The notes under the pieces: generated by a model
What the model saw: the letters and a program-made list of their open reading frames with translations, nothing else
Databases searched by the model: none
What the model was told of the DNA's origin: nothing
Program-made: the position numbers and the translations under genes
Assembly: GCF_040822065.1 (NCBI RefSeq)
Contig: NZ_CP162005.1
Coordinates: forward strand, 3,472,001 to 3,536,000
DNA length: 64,000 nucleotides
Reading direction: 5' to 3'
Origin: Pedobacter sp. WC2423
GTDB lineage: Bacteria; Bacteroidota; Bacteroidia; Sphingobacteriales; Sphingobacteriaceae
In this document: one piece after another, positions 18,763 to 26,938 of the stretch
How the letters are laid out: each line of letters opens with the position of its first letter
Position numbering within the stretch: the stretch's first letter is position 1

Positions 18763-19671
18763 ATGAACCAGCATATTTTACTTACAGGTGCAACCGGCAT
18801 GCTCGGTAAAGATTTAATTCAAACGCTTTTAAAGCGGGGCGACCGGGTTTCCATCCTTTCCAGAAAGCCACATCAAATGGAGCAGGTAAAAGTATTTTTA
18901 TGGGATGCAGATCAGCAGAAAATTGATACCTCCTGTTTGGAAGGTATAGATAGTATTATCCATCTTGCCGGCGAAAATATATCCAAAGGGAAATGGACTG
19001 ATCAGCGCAAAAAAGAGATTATTGACAGCCGGGTTCTTTCTGCACAACTGTTATTTAAAACCCTGGCAACTGTTCCGAATCAGGTCAAAAACTTTATTTC
19101 TGCCGCTGCTGTAGGCTATTATGGCAACCGCGGGGATGAACTGTTAACGGAAGAAAGTACCCCTGGACATAATTTCCTTGCAGAGTGCTGTATCCAGTGG
19201 GAAAAAGCTATAGATCAGGGGCAGCAATTGAACCTGAGGATAGTAAAAATCAGAACGGGTGTGGTACTGGCAAAAAATGACGGGGCATTAAAAGCCATGG
19301 CCACGCCAATCAGCTTATTTGCTGGTGCACCTCTGGGAAGCGGAAAACAATGGATTCCCTGGATTCATTATCAGGATATGACCCGGATCTATCTCCATGC
19401 GCTGGATAACGATTCATTAACAGGTGTATACAATGCTGCCGCTCCTTTCCCTGTTACTAATAAAGAAATGACTAAAGCGATCGCCAGGCAGTTACATCGC
19501 CCTGTATGGCCATTTAATGTTCCTGAGAAAATATTACAGCTTATTTTAGGAGAGATGAGTTCCCTGGTACTGAACAGTACCCATACCACAGCCCAAAAAT
19601 TGGAATCCAGCGGATTTATTTTCAAATATACACAGCTGGAACAAGCTTTATCCGATATTTACGGTTCATGA
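18763..19671 (+). CDS. TIGR01777 family NAD(P)-binding epimerase
   Basis: A 302-aa extended short-chain dehydrogenase of the TIGR01777/YfcH group. The Rossmann motif GATGMLGKDL is at residues 8-17. IDSIIHLAGENISKGKWTDQRKKEI and FISAAAVGYYGNRGDE (with the YYG catalytic Tyr) are family-typical, and there is a C-terminal DUF1731-like tail (MSSLVLNSTHTTAQKLESSGFIFKY). The substrate is unknown. The stop overlaps the photolyase start as ATGA, so the two are translationally coupled. Coupling with phrB and the divergent cryptochrome suggests it belongs to a light/UV-responsive set. Confidence 0.93.
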   Translation: MNQHILLTGATGMLGKDLIQTLLKRGDRVSILSRKPHQMEQVKVFLWDADQQKIDTSCLEGIDSIIHLAGENISKGKWTDQRKKEIIDSRVLSAQLLFKTLATVPNQVKNFISAAAVGYYGNRGDELLTEESTPGHNFLAECCIQWEKAIDQGQQLNLRIVKIRTGVVLAKNDGALKAMATPISLFAGAPLGSGKQWIPWIHYQDMTRIYLHALDNDSLTGVYNAAAPFPVTNKEMTKAIARQLHRPVWPFNVPEKILQLILGEMSSLVLNSTHTTAQKLESSGFIFKYTQLEQALSDIYGS

Positions 19672-20972
19672 AAACAGAGATAAACATTTGCTGGTTAAGA
19701 AGGGATTTAAGGTTAAAAGACAATGCGGCATTATATCATGCACTAAAAGAAGGGATTCCTGTTTTACTGCTTTTTATATTTGACCGTAATATTCTGAATG
19801 ATCTAAATGATCCGAAGGATGCCAGGGTAACCTTCATCTACCGCAAATTAAAAGAACTGGAAACCACATTGCAGCAAAAAGGCTCTTCCATATGCATCAA
19901 ATCTGGCACGCCAGAGCAAATCTGGCCGGAATTGCTGAAAGCTTATCAGGTGAAATCAGTTTATGCAAATCATGATTACGAACCTTATGCCATGGAACGC
20001 GATGATGCTTTAGCAGAATATCTCCGTTCTGAATCTGTTTCCTTTCAAACCTGTAAGGACCAGGTAATCTTTGAGAAAAAGGAAATCGTAAAAGCTGATG
20101 GAAAACCTTATACTGTTTTTACTCCTTATTTCCGTCAATGGAAAATTAAATTAAATGATTTCTATCTTAAAGCCTATCCGGTAGAGAAATACCAGAAAAA
20201 CCTGTTACAAACTCCACCCTTTATTTTTCCTGAGTTAAATACTTTAGGTTTTCAGGAATCAGATTTACAATTTCCTTCAGCAAGTTTTGAGCATAAATTA
20301 GCGGCTTATGAACAAAGGAGAGATTTCCCTGCGGACGATGCGACAACCCATCTGGGTATCCATTTAAGGTTTGGAACGGTCAGTATCAGAGAGGCAGCAG
20401 CGAAAGCATTAAATGCTGGTGCTGATAAGTGGCTGTCTGAGCTGGCCTGGAGAGATTTCTACATGATGATTTTATCGCAGTTCCCTCATATCACTACGCA
20501 ATCTTTTAAACCGGCTTATGATCAGATTAAATGGCTGAACAGGGAACAGGATTTCGAGGCCTGGAAAAATGGTAAAACCGGATATCCTATAGTAGATGCA
20601 GGAATGAATCAGCTTAATCAAACAGGTTATATGCATAACCGGGTCAGAATGATCGTGGGAAGTTTCCTGACTAAACACCTGCTGATTGACTGGCGCTGGG
20701 GAGAAGCCTATTTTGCAGAAAAGTTACTGGATTATGAACTGGCCAGTAATGTTGGTGGATGGCAGTGGGCTTGCGGTTGCGGCAATGATGCAGCTCCTTA
20801 TTTCAGGGTATTCAATCCGGAGTTACAAGCGAAGAAATTTGATCCGGAAAATAAGTACATCTATAAATGGGCACCTGAATATAAACAAGAAAAGCACAGC
20901 CAACCTATAGTTGACCATGCTTTTGCCAGAGAACGAATTCTCAAAGTATTTAAAGAAGCGTTAAAAAGTTAA
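19668..20972 (+). CDS. phrB: Deoxyribodipyrimidine photolyase (class I CPD)
   Basis: A 434-aa light-driven enzyme that splits UV-induced cyclobutane pyrimidine dimers. The antenna domain begins INICWLRRDLRLKDNAALYHAL, and HLGIHLRFGTVSIREA, ELAWRDFYMMILSQFP and NRVRMIVGSFLTKHLLIDWRWGE belong to the FAD-binding domain. The end WACGCGNDAAPYFRVFNPELQ is the class I signature with the FAD-contacting Asn-Asp. It overlaps the epimerase gene by 4 nt and ends interlocked with a convergent lipoprotein gene. No separate promoter is apparent, so transcription presumably starts before 18763. Confidence 0.96.
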   Translation: MKTEINICWLRRDLRLKDNAALYHALKEGIPVLLLFIFDRNILNDLNDPKDARVTFIYRKLKELETTLQQKGSSICIKSGTPEQIWPELLKAYQVKSVYANHDYEPYAMERDDALAEYLRSESVSFQTCKDQVIFEKKEIVKADGKPYTVFTPYFRQWKIKLNDFYLKAYPVEKYQKNLLQTPPFIFPELNTLGFQESDLQFPSASFEHKLAAYEQRRDFPADDATTHLGIHLRFGTVSIREAAAKALNAGADKWLSELAWRDFYMMILSQFPHITTQSFKPAYDQIKWLNREQDFEAWKNGKTGYPIVDAGMNQLNQTGYMHNRVRMIVGSFLTKHLLIDWRWGEAYFAEKLLDYELASNVGGWQWACGCGNDAAPYFRVFNPELQAKKFDPENKYIYKWAPEYKQEKHSQPIVDHAFARERILKVFKEALKS

Positions 20973-21949
20973 TGAGGTATATTTGGATTCAACCATCCTC
21001 CCGACCCAACACGCGCCAAAGCAAAGTCAAGCTGAGGAGCTGATGGAACACCTCTGGAATTAATTGATCCTGATCCCGAGATACTCGCTCCATATCCAGC
21101 CATTCTACCCATGTCCACTATAAAAGTACCTTTGAAATCTTTTGCATCGTAAGATGCTAATCTATAGTCATATCTAATTGGTGCTAACAATAATTCATAG
21201 GACTGGTGCATTATTGGACAGTAAATATTTCTAAAACTCAAATCAGTTTCGTTAGCACCCCATCCTCCGAAAGTTTTCGTTCCTTCCTGAGTAACTGCAA
21301 GATAAAATCTACCTTGTTGTTGTTTTGGATTTGCACCTGTCACCTCATCATACCATAATTCTACATGTAACCTTCTTTTAGAGTCACCATTATAGTATGT
21401 ATTTAAAAAAAGACGTCCAATAAGTGGAACTGGCATTGCATTCTGTGTTGTTTTTGAGCTGTTAACCGAAGAAACTATTCTTCCATCTTTAGTATAAACT
21501 TTCAAGTCTTCACCAATTTTCACTTCTCCTTTAGCATTGGTAAATAAAGCTGAAAGCGGTGAACCAAACTTATAAGTCAATGAACTATCGGATTTTATAG
21601 TCACAAGGTCACTGTACTTATTTTTAAAGGCCTGAAATGATTCACTACTATTTACGTTTTCATATTCATCCTGGATATTTTTAAAAACAGTCCTGTAAGA
21701 TTTAAATCCCGAAAATCTTGCTTCCCAAGCTTCCAAAGCCACTCCTTGTTTACTAATCAAAACTGTTGAAATTGAATCAAATGATCTTTGATCATTAAAT
21801 TTCAGATATCCATTTTCTAAAGTTACCCCATTGATAGCAGAAGAAGCAAGGCTATCTTTTGATGCAATTCCTTCATCAGTCTTTTTGCATGACCAAAGCA
21901 GACCTAATGAGATAGCCGCCACTGCCAGAAATTTGTAATTTACTTTCAT
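20969..21949 (-). CDS. Hypothetical lipoprotein
   Basis: A 326-aa protein of unrecognised family. The N-terminus is a lipoprotein signal (FLAVAAISLGLLWSCKKTDE, lipidated Cys near residue 21). The body has a predicted helical segment (RTVFKNIQDEYENVNSSESFQAFKNKY) followed by a strand-rich C-terminal half ending in a Gly/Ser-rich stretch (GYGASISGSGSINSRG). Similar domain-of-unknown-function lipoproteins occur in Bacteroidota. Its stop codon overlaps the phrB stop on the other strand. The 180 nt upstream (21950-22131) are very A/T-rich with no confident promoter. Confidence 0.85.
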   Translation of the reverse strand: MKVNYKFLAVAAISLGLLWSCKKTDEGIASKDSLASSAINGVTLENGYLKFNDQRSFDSISTVLISKQGVALEAWEARFSGFKSYRTVFKNIQDEYENVNSSESFQAFKNKYSDLVTIKSDSSLTYKFGSPLSALFTNAKGEVKIGEDLKVYTKDGRIVSSVNSSKTTQNAMPVPLIGRLFLNTYYNGDSKRRLHVELWYDEVTGANPKQQQGRFYLAVTQEGTKTFGGWGANETDLSFRNIYCPIMHQSYELLLAPIRYDYRLASYDAKDFKGTFIVDMGRMAGYGASISGSGSINSRGVPSAPQLDFALARVGSGGWLNPNIPH

Positions 21950-22131
21950 ACGTTTATATATTTCTTTAAAAATACATAAAATAAACTAAAAAACAAATAA
22001 ACAAGATATTTTATTAACTAATGAACAATAAAATGATAATAAATCCAAAATTATGAGTGAATAATAATAATTATGAGAATAGTAGAATTATTAATTTAAT
22101 AATCGATTGATAAATAGCAAATTGGCTTTAA

Positions 22132-22177
22132 ATACAAAATCCCTACTAAGATTCAAATCTTAGTAGGGATTTTGTAT
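22132..22177 (-). terminator. Terminator of the FKBP operon, 21-bp perfect stem
   Basis: The 21-nt arms 22132-22152 and 22157-22177 are exact reverse complements around a TCAA loop. The core is AAATCCCTACTAAGAT. It lies 13 nt past the end of the FKBP gene at 22191 and is unusually long and perfect for a terminator. Confidence 0.8.
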
Positions 22178-22190
22178 AGATATTTATTTA

Positions 22191-23108
22191 TTAATTTGTC
22201 ACACTAACAATTTCTATATCGTAATCTAACACTGCATTTCTAGGTAACGTAGGCGCATTTCCAAGCGGCCCATAACCACGATCAGAAGGAATAAGAAGAC
22301 GTATTTTACCACCTTTAGTTAATTTACCAGGAATTATATCACTCCAACCTTTGATCAAAGTTGCTAAAGTTGTACTGTAAGTACCATCAAGACTACTTGC
22401 AAATACACTACCATCAGCAAATCTTAATGTATAATTAACAATCAGCGTTGAGCTGAGCGATATTTTATCTGTACCTGTACCTGGAGTTGAAATACTATAA
22501 TAAACTCTTGAAGGATCTTTAATCATAGTCAGGCTATTCTTTTTAATGATATCATTAATGATACGGTCATCTAAAGCAACCTGCGATTTCTCCGGCGCAG
22601 TAGTCACTGTCAAATCTATATTTTCATTTGAAGGAATAGTCCCAACACCATTTTTGCCATAAGCCAGGTAAGATGGAAGCAGGATTCTTGCAGAACCACC
22701 TGGTTTAAGTCTCAAAATTACGTCACGCAATGCAGTAACTCCTATTGTAGAGAAAACAGTGTTATCAACAGGGGCAAGCACATTTGTATAACCACCAAGT
22801 GTACCTAAATTCCCATTTAAAGAAGAGGCCCAGTACACTGTACCATTTTCCAGTCCTTTTACCGAAACATTATACAAAACAGAATCACTGGTTGAGTACA
22901 AAGCAGTGCCAGTTCCAGGATTCAGAATCTGATAATAATAACCCGTTTTCAATGAATCCGGAGTAACAGTCAGATTGTTGGCTTTAATATAATCCTCTAT
23001 CTTTTTCCCGTCTACAACCTGAATAGAATCATAAGTCTTTTTACAAGAACTAAAAAGAACAGTTAAGCCAATCAAGGCAAGAGTAAATTGTGATAACTTT
23101 TTAAGCAT
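22191..23108 (-). CDS. FKBP-type peptidyl-prolyl isomerase lipoprotein, two FKBP domains
   Basis: A 305-aa lipoprotein (lipobox VLFSSCKK, Cys near residue 22). Two FKBP folds follow: one at about residues 60-170 is degenerate (DVILRLKPGGSARILLPSYLAYG), and one at about 190-305 is better kept (LIVNYTLRFADGSVFASS, IKGWSDIIPGKLTKGGKIRLLIPSDRGYG, LDYDIEIVSV). Such enzymes assist folding of exported proteins in the periplasm or at the outer membrane. It follows another FKBP lipoprotein gene by 5 nt in the same operon. The degenerate first domain may serve binding rather than catalysis. Confidence 0.9.
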   Translation of the reverse strand: MLKKLSQFTLALIGLTVLFSSCKKTYDSIQVVDGKKIEDYIKANNLTVTPDSLKTGYYYQILNPGTGTALYSTSDSVLYNVSVKGLENGTVYWASSLNGNLGTLGGYTNVLAPVDNTVFSTIGVTALRDVILRLKPGGSARILLPSYLAYGKNGVGTIPSNENIDLTVTTAPEKSQVALDDRIINDIIKKNSLTMIKDPSRVYYSISTPGTGTDKISLSSTLIVNYTLRFADGSVFASSLDGTYSTTLATLIKGWSDIIPGKLTKGGKIRLLIPSDRGYGPLGNAPTLPRNAVLDYDIEIVSVTN

Positions 23109-23113
23109 TATTT

Positions 23114-23680
23114 TTATTTTGGTTGGACTATTGGTACGTATTTTTTTACTTCGATTAATTTAATGTCGAAATCTAATATTGAATTTGCAGGCAAAAATGC
23201 TGGTAAGCCATTACTTTGCTGCAATGCAGGGACTACCCTGTTCTGGTAAGCCATTGTTGAAGGGATGATTAACCTGATATGTCCCCCCGGCTGGATCAGT
23301 CTGAGTCCCTTTTGCCAGCCTTCTATAGCTGAACTAAAAACAAATCTTGGCACCAGTGAATCTACGACTACCGGAGTCATATCATATAACAAATGTTTGA
23401 TTGTACTTCCTGTATAACGCAATCTTATGGTATCTGTAGGATCATAAGTTGCAGTGCCTTTTCCATCACTGTAAATCTGATAGTATAAACCTTCAGCAGT
23501 CTTTTTTGCAGTTATTCTTGTCGAATCAACCCCCGTTTTGTTAATTGAATCTATATATATCTTAATCAAATCATCATCAATTGCTAACTGCGCATCTTTA
23601 TCATAGGCAGGAGCTGTTTTACAGGCTGCGAAAGAACAAGCGGCGATTATCAACAATAACAAAATTTTGCTTTTAGACAT
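23114..23680 (-). CDS. FKBP-type peptidyl-prolyl isomerase lipoprotein
   Basis: 188 aa from MSKSKILLLLIIAACSFAAC; I reject the longer reading from 23737 because the added residues are not signal-like and cover the promoter. The lipobox Cys is near residue 20. A single FKBP domain follows (YYQIYSDGKGTATYDPTDTIRLRYTG, IEGWQKGLRLIQPGGHIRLIIPSTMAYQ, FLPANSILDFDIKLIEVK). It should be a periplasmic or outer-membrane foldase. It is first in a two-gene FKBP operon with a full -33/-7 promoter that ends only 6 nt before the ATG. Confidence 0.9.
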   Translation of the reverse strand: MSKSKILLLLIIAACSFAACKTAPAYDKDAQLAIDDDLIKIYIDSINKTGVDSTRITAKKTAEGLYYQIYSDGKGTATYDPTDTIRLRYTGSTIKHLLYDMTPVVVDSLVPRFVFSSAIEGWQKGLRLIQPGGHIRLIIPSTMAYQNRVVPALQQSNGLPAFLPANSILDFDIKLIEVKKYVPIVQPK

Positions 23681-23686
23681 ATTGCA

Positions 23687-23717
23687 CAAAAATAGTCTTT
23701 TATTAGGGATGGTACAA
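23687..23717 (-). promoter_or_regulatory. -33/-7 promoter of the FKBP operon
   Basis: On the minus strand TTG (23715-23717), 20 nt, then TATTTTTG (23687-23694), a full match to the Bacteroidota TTG-N(19-21)-TAnnTTTG form. The ATG at 23680 is 6 nt downstream, predicting a leader of only a few bases. Confidence 0.7.
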
Positions 23718-23744
23718 TATTTAACCAATTTTAACAATTATCAT

Positions 23745-23785
23745 AAAAAACAGAGGCCGGATCATGCGTGATGAACCGGCCTCTG
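23745..23785 (-). terminator. Terminator of the fad operon
   Basis: CAGAGGCCGG (23751-23760) pairs perfectly with CCGGCCTCTG (23776-23785), with an extra ATCA/TGAT pairing inside the loop. On the minus strand a T-run follows. It lies 18 nt past the fadE stop. Confidence 0.9.
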
Positions 23786-23803
23786 CGCTCTTATTTAAAA
23801 ATA

Positions 23804-25594
23804 TTAAAAACAATATTTATTCTCAGCAATCAGTTGTTGTGCAACTTTCTGACGTGCATCTTTCACATTAAATGGTTCCATTTTAGTAAATCTTTTTAGT
23901 CCTACCAGCATCATTCGTTGCTCGTCACCTTCAGCAAAAGCCCATAAAGCTTCTTTTCCAGCTTTTTGCAAAGCATCAACTGCTTCTACAAAATAGATAC
24001 GCATCATGTTTAACTGCCCTTCGCAAGCTTCAGCACCTCTTAAACTAACCAGTTTCTCTGTTCTCAGCATCACTGACTCCGCTACATACACATAACTTGC
24101 CATATCTGCGATGTTCATCAGGATTTCCTGTTCTTTAGAAAGACTCATCATCAACTTCTGAACTGCTGCGCCGGCAACCATTAATGTTGCTTTTTTCAAG
24201 TTCTGAATGATTTTTTTCTCCGCAGCGAAAAGGGTATCATCCTCCTCACCGAAATCTGGAATAGACATTAATTCAGCAGCTACAGCAGTAGCCGGGGTCA
24301 TTAAGTCCAATTCACCTTTCATTGCTCTTTTCAACATCATATCAACAGTCAATAACCTGTTGATTTCGTTTGTTCCTTCAAAAATTCTGTTGATCCTTGC
24401 ATCACGATATGCTCTGTCCATAGGGGCATCGGCCGAGAAGCCCATTCCACCATAAATCTGAACTCCTTCATCTACCACATAATCCAATGCCTCGGAGCCC
24501 CATACTTTAAGGATCGCACATTCCACCGCAAATTGCTCCGTAGATTTTAGTTTCGCCTTACTTTTATCCATTCCGCCAGCAACTAATGCTTCATAAGCAT
24601 CATCAATATTCTGACCTGCACGATAATTGGCAGACTCTACGGCATAAACTTTAGTTGCCATTTTAGCAATCTTATAACGAATGGCACCATATTTTGAAAT
24701 AGGGCGTTCAAACTGGATACGCTCGTTTGAGTAATTGATCGCAGTACTGATCACAGCTTTAGAAGCTCCGACAGCAGCAGCAGCCAATTTAATACGCCCG
24801 ATATTTAAAATATTAACAGCAATCTTAAATCCATTTTCACGTTCTGACAACATGTTTTCTACAGGGACCGCACAATCGTTGAAAAACACCTGACGTGTTG
24901 ACGACCCTTTAATTCCCATTTTATGTTCTTCAGGGTTCATCGTTACCCCACCAAACTCACGCTCTACAATAAATGCAGTCAGATTTTTATCATCATCGAT
25001 TTTCGCGAATACAATAAAGATATCTGCAAAACCACCATTAGTGATCCACATTTTTTGTCCGTTAATCACATAATGTTTACCATCTGCTGATAACTTAGCC
25101 TTAGTTTTACCAGAATTAGCATCTGATCCTGAATTCGGTTCTGTTAAACAGTAAGCTGCTTTCCATTCACCTGAACCCAATTTTGGAATATATTTCGCTT
25201 TCTGCGCTTCATTTCCATAATACAGAATAGGCAAAGTACCGATTCCTGTATGCGCAGAAATGGCAACCGCAAATGAATGACCTGCACCAATTACATCAGC
25301 AACCAGCATCGAAGTATTAAAGTTTTTACCGAAGCCACCGTACTCTTCAGGAATAGAAACACCCAGCAGACCTAATTCACCCGCTTTAGTCACCAATGAT
25401 GCCATCAGCCCTTCTTCCATTTTGTCAATACGATCCAGATTCGGATACACTTCCGTTGTCAGAAAATCTCTGCACGTTTGTGCAATCATTTGCTGTTCTT
25501 CATCAAATTCTTCAGGAATAAATACATCCTGGTATGTGGTTTCCTTAATCAGGAACTCGCCACCTTTTACTTTTGTTTTGTCTGTAGTTTCCAT
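23804..25594 (-). CDS. fadE: Acyl-CoA dehydrogenase
   Basis: A 596-aa FAD enzyme for the first step of fatty-acid beta-oxidation. CLTEPNSGSDANSGKTKA and MWITNGGFADIFIVFAK are the flavin and substrate signatures. VQIYGGMGFSADAPMDRAYRDARINRIFEGTNEINR is the C-terminal ACAD signature, with the catalytic Glu in FEGT. An extra C-terminal helical domain (about residues 430-596) makes it longer than the approximately 380-residue short forms, as in Bacillus subtilis FadE. It is the last gene of marR-fadN-fadA-fadE. A hairpin lies in the gap to fadA. Confidence 0.95.
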   Translation of the reverse strand: METTDKTKVKGGEFLIKETTYQDVFIPEEFDEEQQMIAQTCRDFLTTEVYPNLDRIDKMEEGLMASLVTKAGELGLLGVSIPEEYGGFGKNFNTSMLVADVIGAGHSFAVAISAHTGIGTLPILYYGNEAQKAKYIPKLGSGEWKAAYCLTEPNSGSDANSGKTKAKLSADGKHYVINGQKMWITNGGFADIFIVFAKIDDDKNLTAFIVEREFGGVTMNPEEHKMGIKGSSTRQVFFNDCAVPVENMLSERENGFKIAVNILNIGRIKLAAAAVGASKAVISTAINYSNERIQFERPISKYGAIRYKIAKMATKVYAVESANYRAGQNIDDAYEALVAGGMDKSKAKLKSTEQFAVECAILKVWGSEALDYVVDEGVQIYGGMGFSADAPMDRAYRDARINRIFEGTNEINRLLTVDMMLKRAMKGELDLMTPATAVAAELMSIPDFGEEDDTLFAAEKKIIQNLKKATLMVAGAAVQKLMMSLSKEQEILMNIADMASYVYVAESVMLRTEKLVSLRGAEACEGQLNMMRIYFVEAVDALQKAGKEALWAFAEGDEQRMMLVGLKRFTKMEPFNVKDARQKVAQQLIAENKYCF

Positions 25595-25607
25595 ATTCTT
25601 TCTTGTT

Positions 25608-25636
25608 GAAAGCTGCCGGGATTTCCCCGGGCTTTC
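25608..25636 (-). other. Intercistronic hairpin between fadA and fadE
   Basis: GAAAGC plus CCGGG pairs with CCCGG plus GCTTTC, with a 2-nt bulge and a small loop. It lies between the fadA stop and fadE start, without a T-run after it. It may protect or attenuate the message. Confidence 0.55.
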
Positions 25637-25673
25637 ATTTTATATTTTATAATAAAGCGCGCTGAAATAGCCG

Positions 25674-26852
25674 CTAAAGAAGTTCAAAAATACCAGCAGC
25701 GCCCTGTCCGCTACCCACACACATCGTTACCATTCCGTATTTACCATTTCTGCGTTTCAGCTCATGGAACAATTGCACAGAAAGTTTTGCACCTGTACAT
25801 CCCAGCGGGTGGCCTAAAGCAATCGCACCACCGTTCACATTCACCACATCCTGATTGATCCCTAGAGTTCTGACTACAGCCAGAGACTGAGAAGCAAAAG
25901 CTTCATTCAGCTCGATTAAGTCCATTTGTTCTAAAGTCAGGCCAGCTTTCTTTAAGGCCAGAGGAATTGCCTCAATCGGGCCAATACCCATAATTCTTGG
26001 CGGAACACCCACCACACCATAACTAACCAGGCGGGCAATTGGTTCAACACCCAGTTCTTTCAACTTACTTTCAGAAACCACAATCACAAAGGCTGCACCA
26101 TCCGAAGTCTGAGAAGAGTTACCAGCAGTTACACTTCCATCAGCTGCAAAAACTGGTTTAAGTTTAGCCAGCTTGTCCAGAGAAGTATCCGCGCGCGGTC
26201 CTTCATCGGTATCCACCACATAACTTCTGGTCTTCTTTTTCTGCTGACCATCCAGATAATTTTCTGTCACTGTAATTGGGGCTACTCCAGCTTTTAAATG
26301 TCCGTTCTTTATAGCCTCCACTGCTTTCATATTTGACCTGAAAGCAAACTCATCCTGATCCTCTCTGCTTACCTTGTATTCATTGGCTACAGCTTCGGCT
26401 GTAAGTCCCATTCCCCAGTACCAATCCGGGTTCTTTTTAGCGACTTCGAAATTAGGAACGACTTTCCATCCGCCAAAAGGCATACCAGACATCACTTCTA
26501 CACCACCGGCAATAATGCAGTCTGCCATTCCACTTTTAATTTTAGCAACCGCAGTAGCTATGGTATCCAGTCCGGATGCACAGTACCTGTTCAGGGTTAC
26601 CCCCGGAACTTTAACCGTATCCAATCCCATCAGGGAAATCATACGGCCTATATTTAATCCTTGCTCTGCTTCCGGAGTTGCATTACCAACGATTACATCA
26701 TCTATTTGATCTTTATCCAGATTAGGCACTGAGGCTACCAATTGTTTGATGACTTCAGCAGCCAGATCATCGGCCCTGGTAAAACGAAATACGCCACGTG
26801 GTGCTTTGCCCACTGCTGTACGTAAACCTGCTATGATATATGCTTCTTGCAT
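25674..26852 (-). CDS. fadA: Acetyl-CoA C-acyltransferase (3-ketoacyl-CoA thiolase)
   Basis: A 392-aa thiolase that cleaves 3-ketoacyl-CoA with CoA, the last step of beta-oxidation. The nucleophilic Cys is in NRYCASGLDTIATA (about residue 88). NEAFASQ and GGAIALGHPLGCTGA (catalytic His) and the second Cys in MVTMCVGSGQGAA are all present. Length is normal. It lies between fadN and fadE in the same order as in the B. subtilis fadNAE operon. A biosynthetic acetoacetyl-CoA thiolase role is possible from sequence alone, but the operon argues for degradation. Confidence 0.95.
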   Translation of the reverse strand: MQEAYIIAGLRTAVGKAPRGVFRFTRADDLAAEVIKQLVASVPNLDKDQIDDVIVGNATPEAEQGLNIGRMISLMGLDTVKVPGVTLNRYCASGLDTIATAVAKIKSGMADCIIAGGVEVMSGMPFGGWKVVPNFEVAKKNPDWYWGMGLTAEAVANEYKVSREDQDEFAFRSNMKAVEAIKNGHLKAGVAPITVTENYLDGQQKKKTRSYVVDTDEGPRADTSLDKLAKLKPVFAADGSVTAGNSSQTSDGAAFVIVVSESKLKELGVEPIARLVSYGVVGVPPRIMGIGPIEAIPLALKKAGLTLEQMDLIELNEAFASQSLAVVRTLGINQDVVNVNGGAIALGHPLGCTGAKLSVQLFHELKRRNGKYGMVTMCVGSGQGAAGIFELL

Positions 26853-26938
26853 TTTTTATGTAGTTAAGAAAAGTCTCAGTGGAATAAATTCCGCCGGTCC
26901 TTTGCTGTTAAACATTATATTTTCTTTAAATCCTCTGG

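Noticed and set aside
23681..23737. Longer N-terminus for the single-domain FKBP lipoprotein
   Set aside because: It would bury the lipoprotein signal peptide and translate through the full-consensus promoter.
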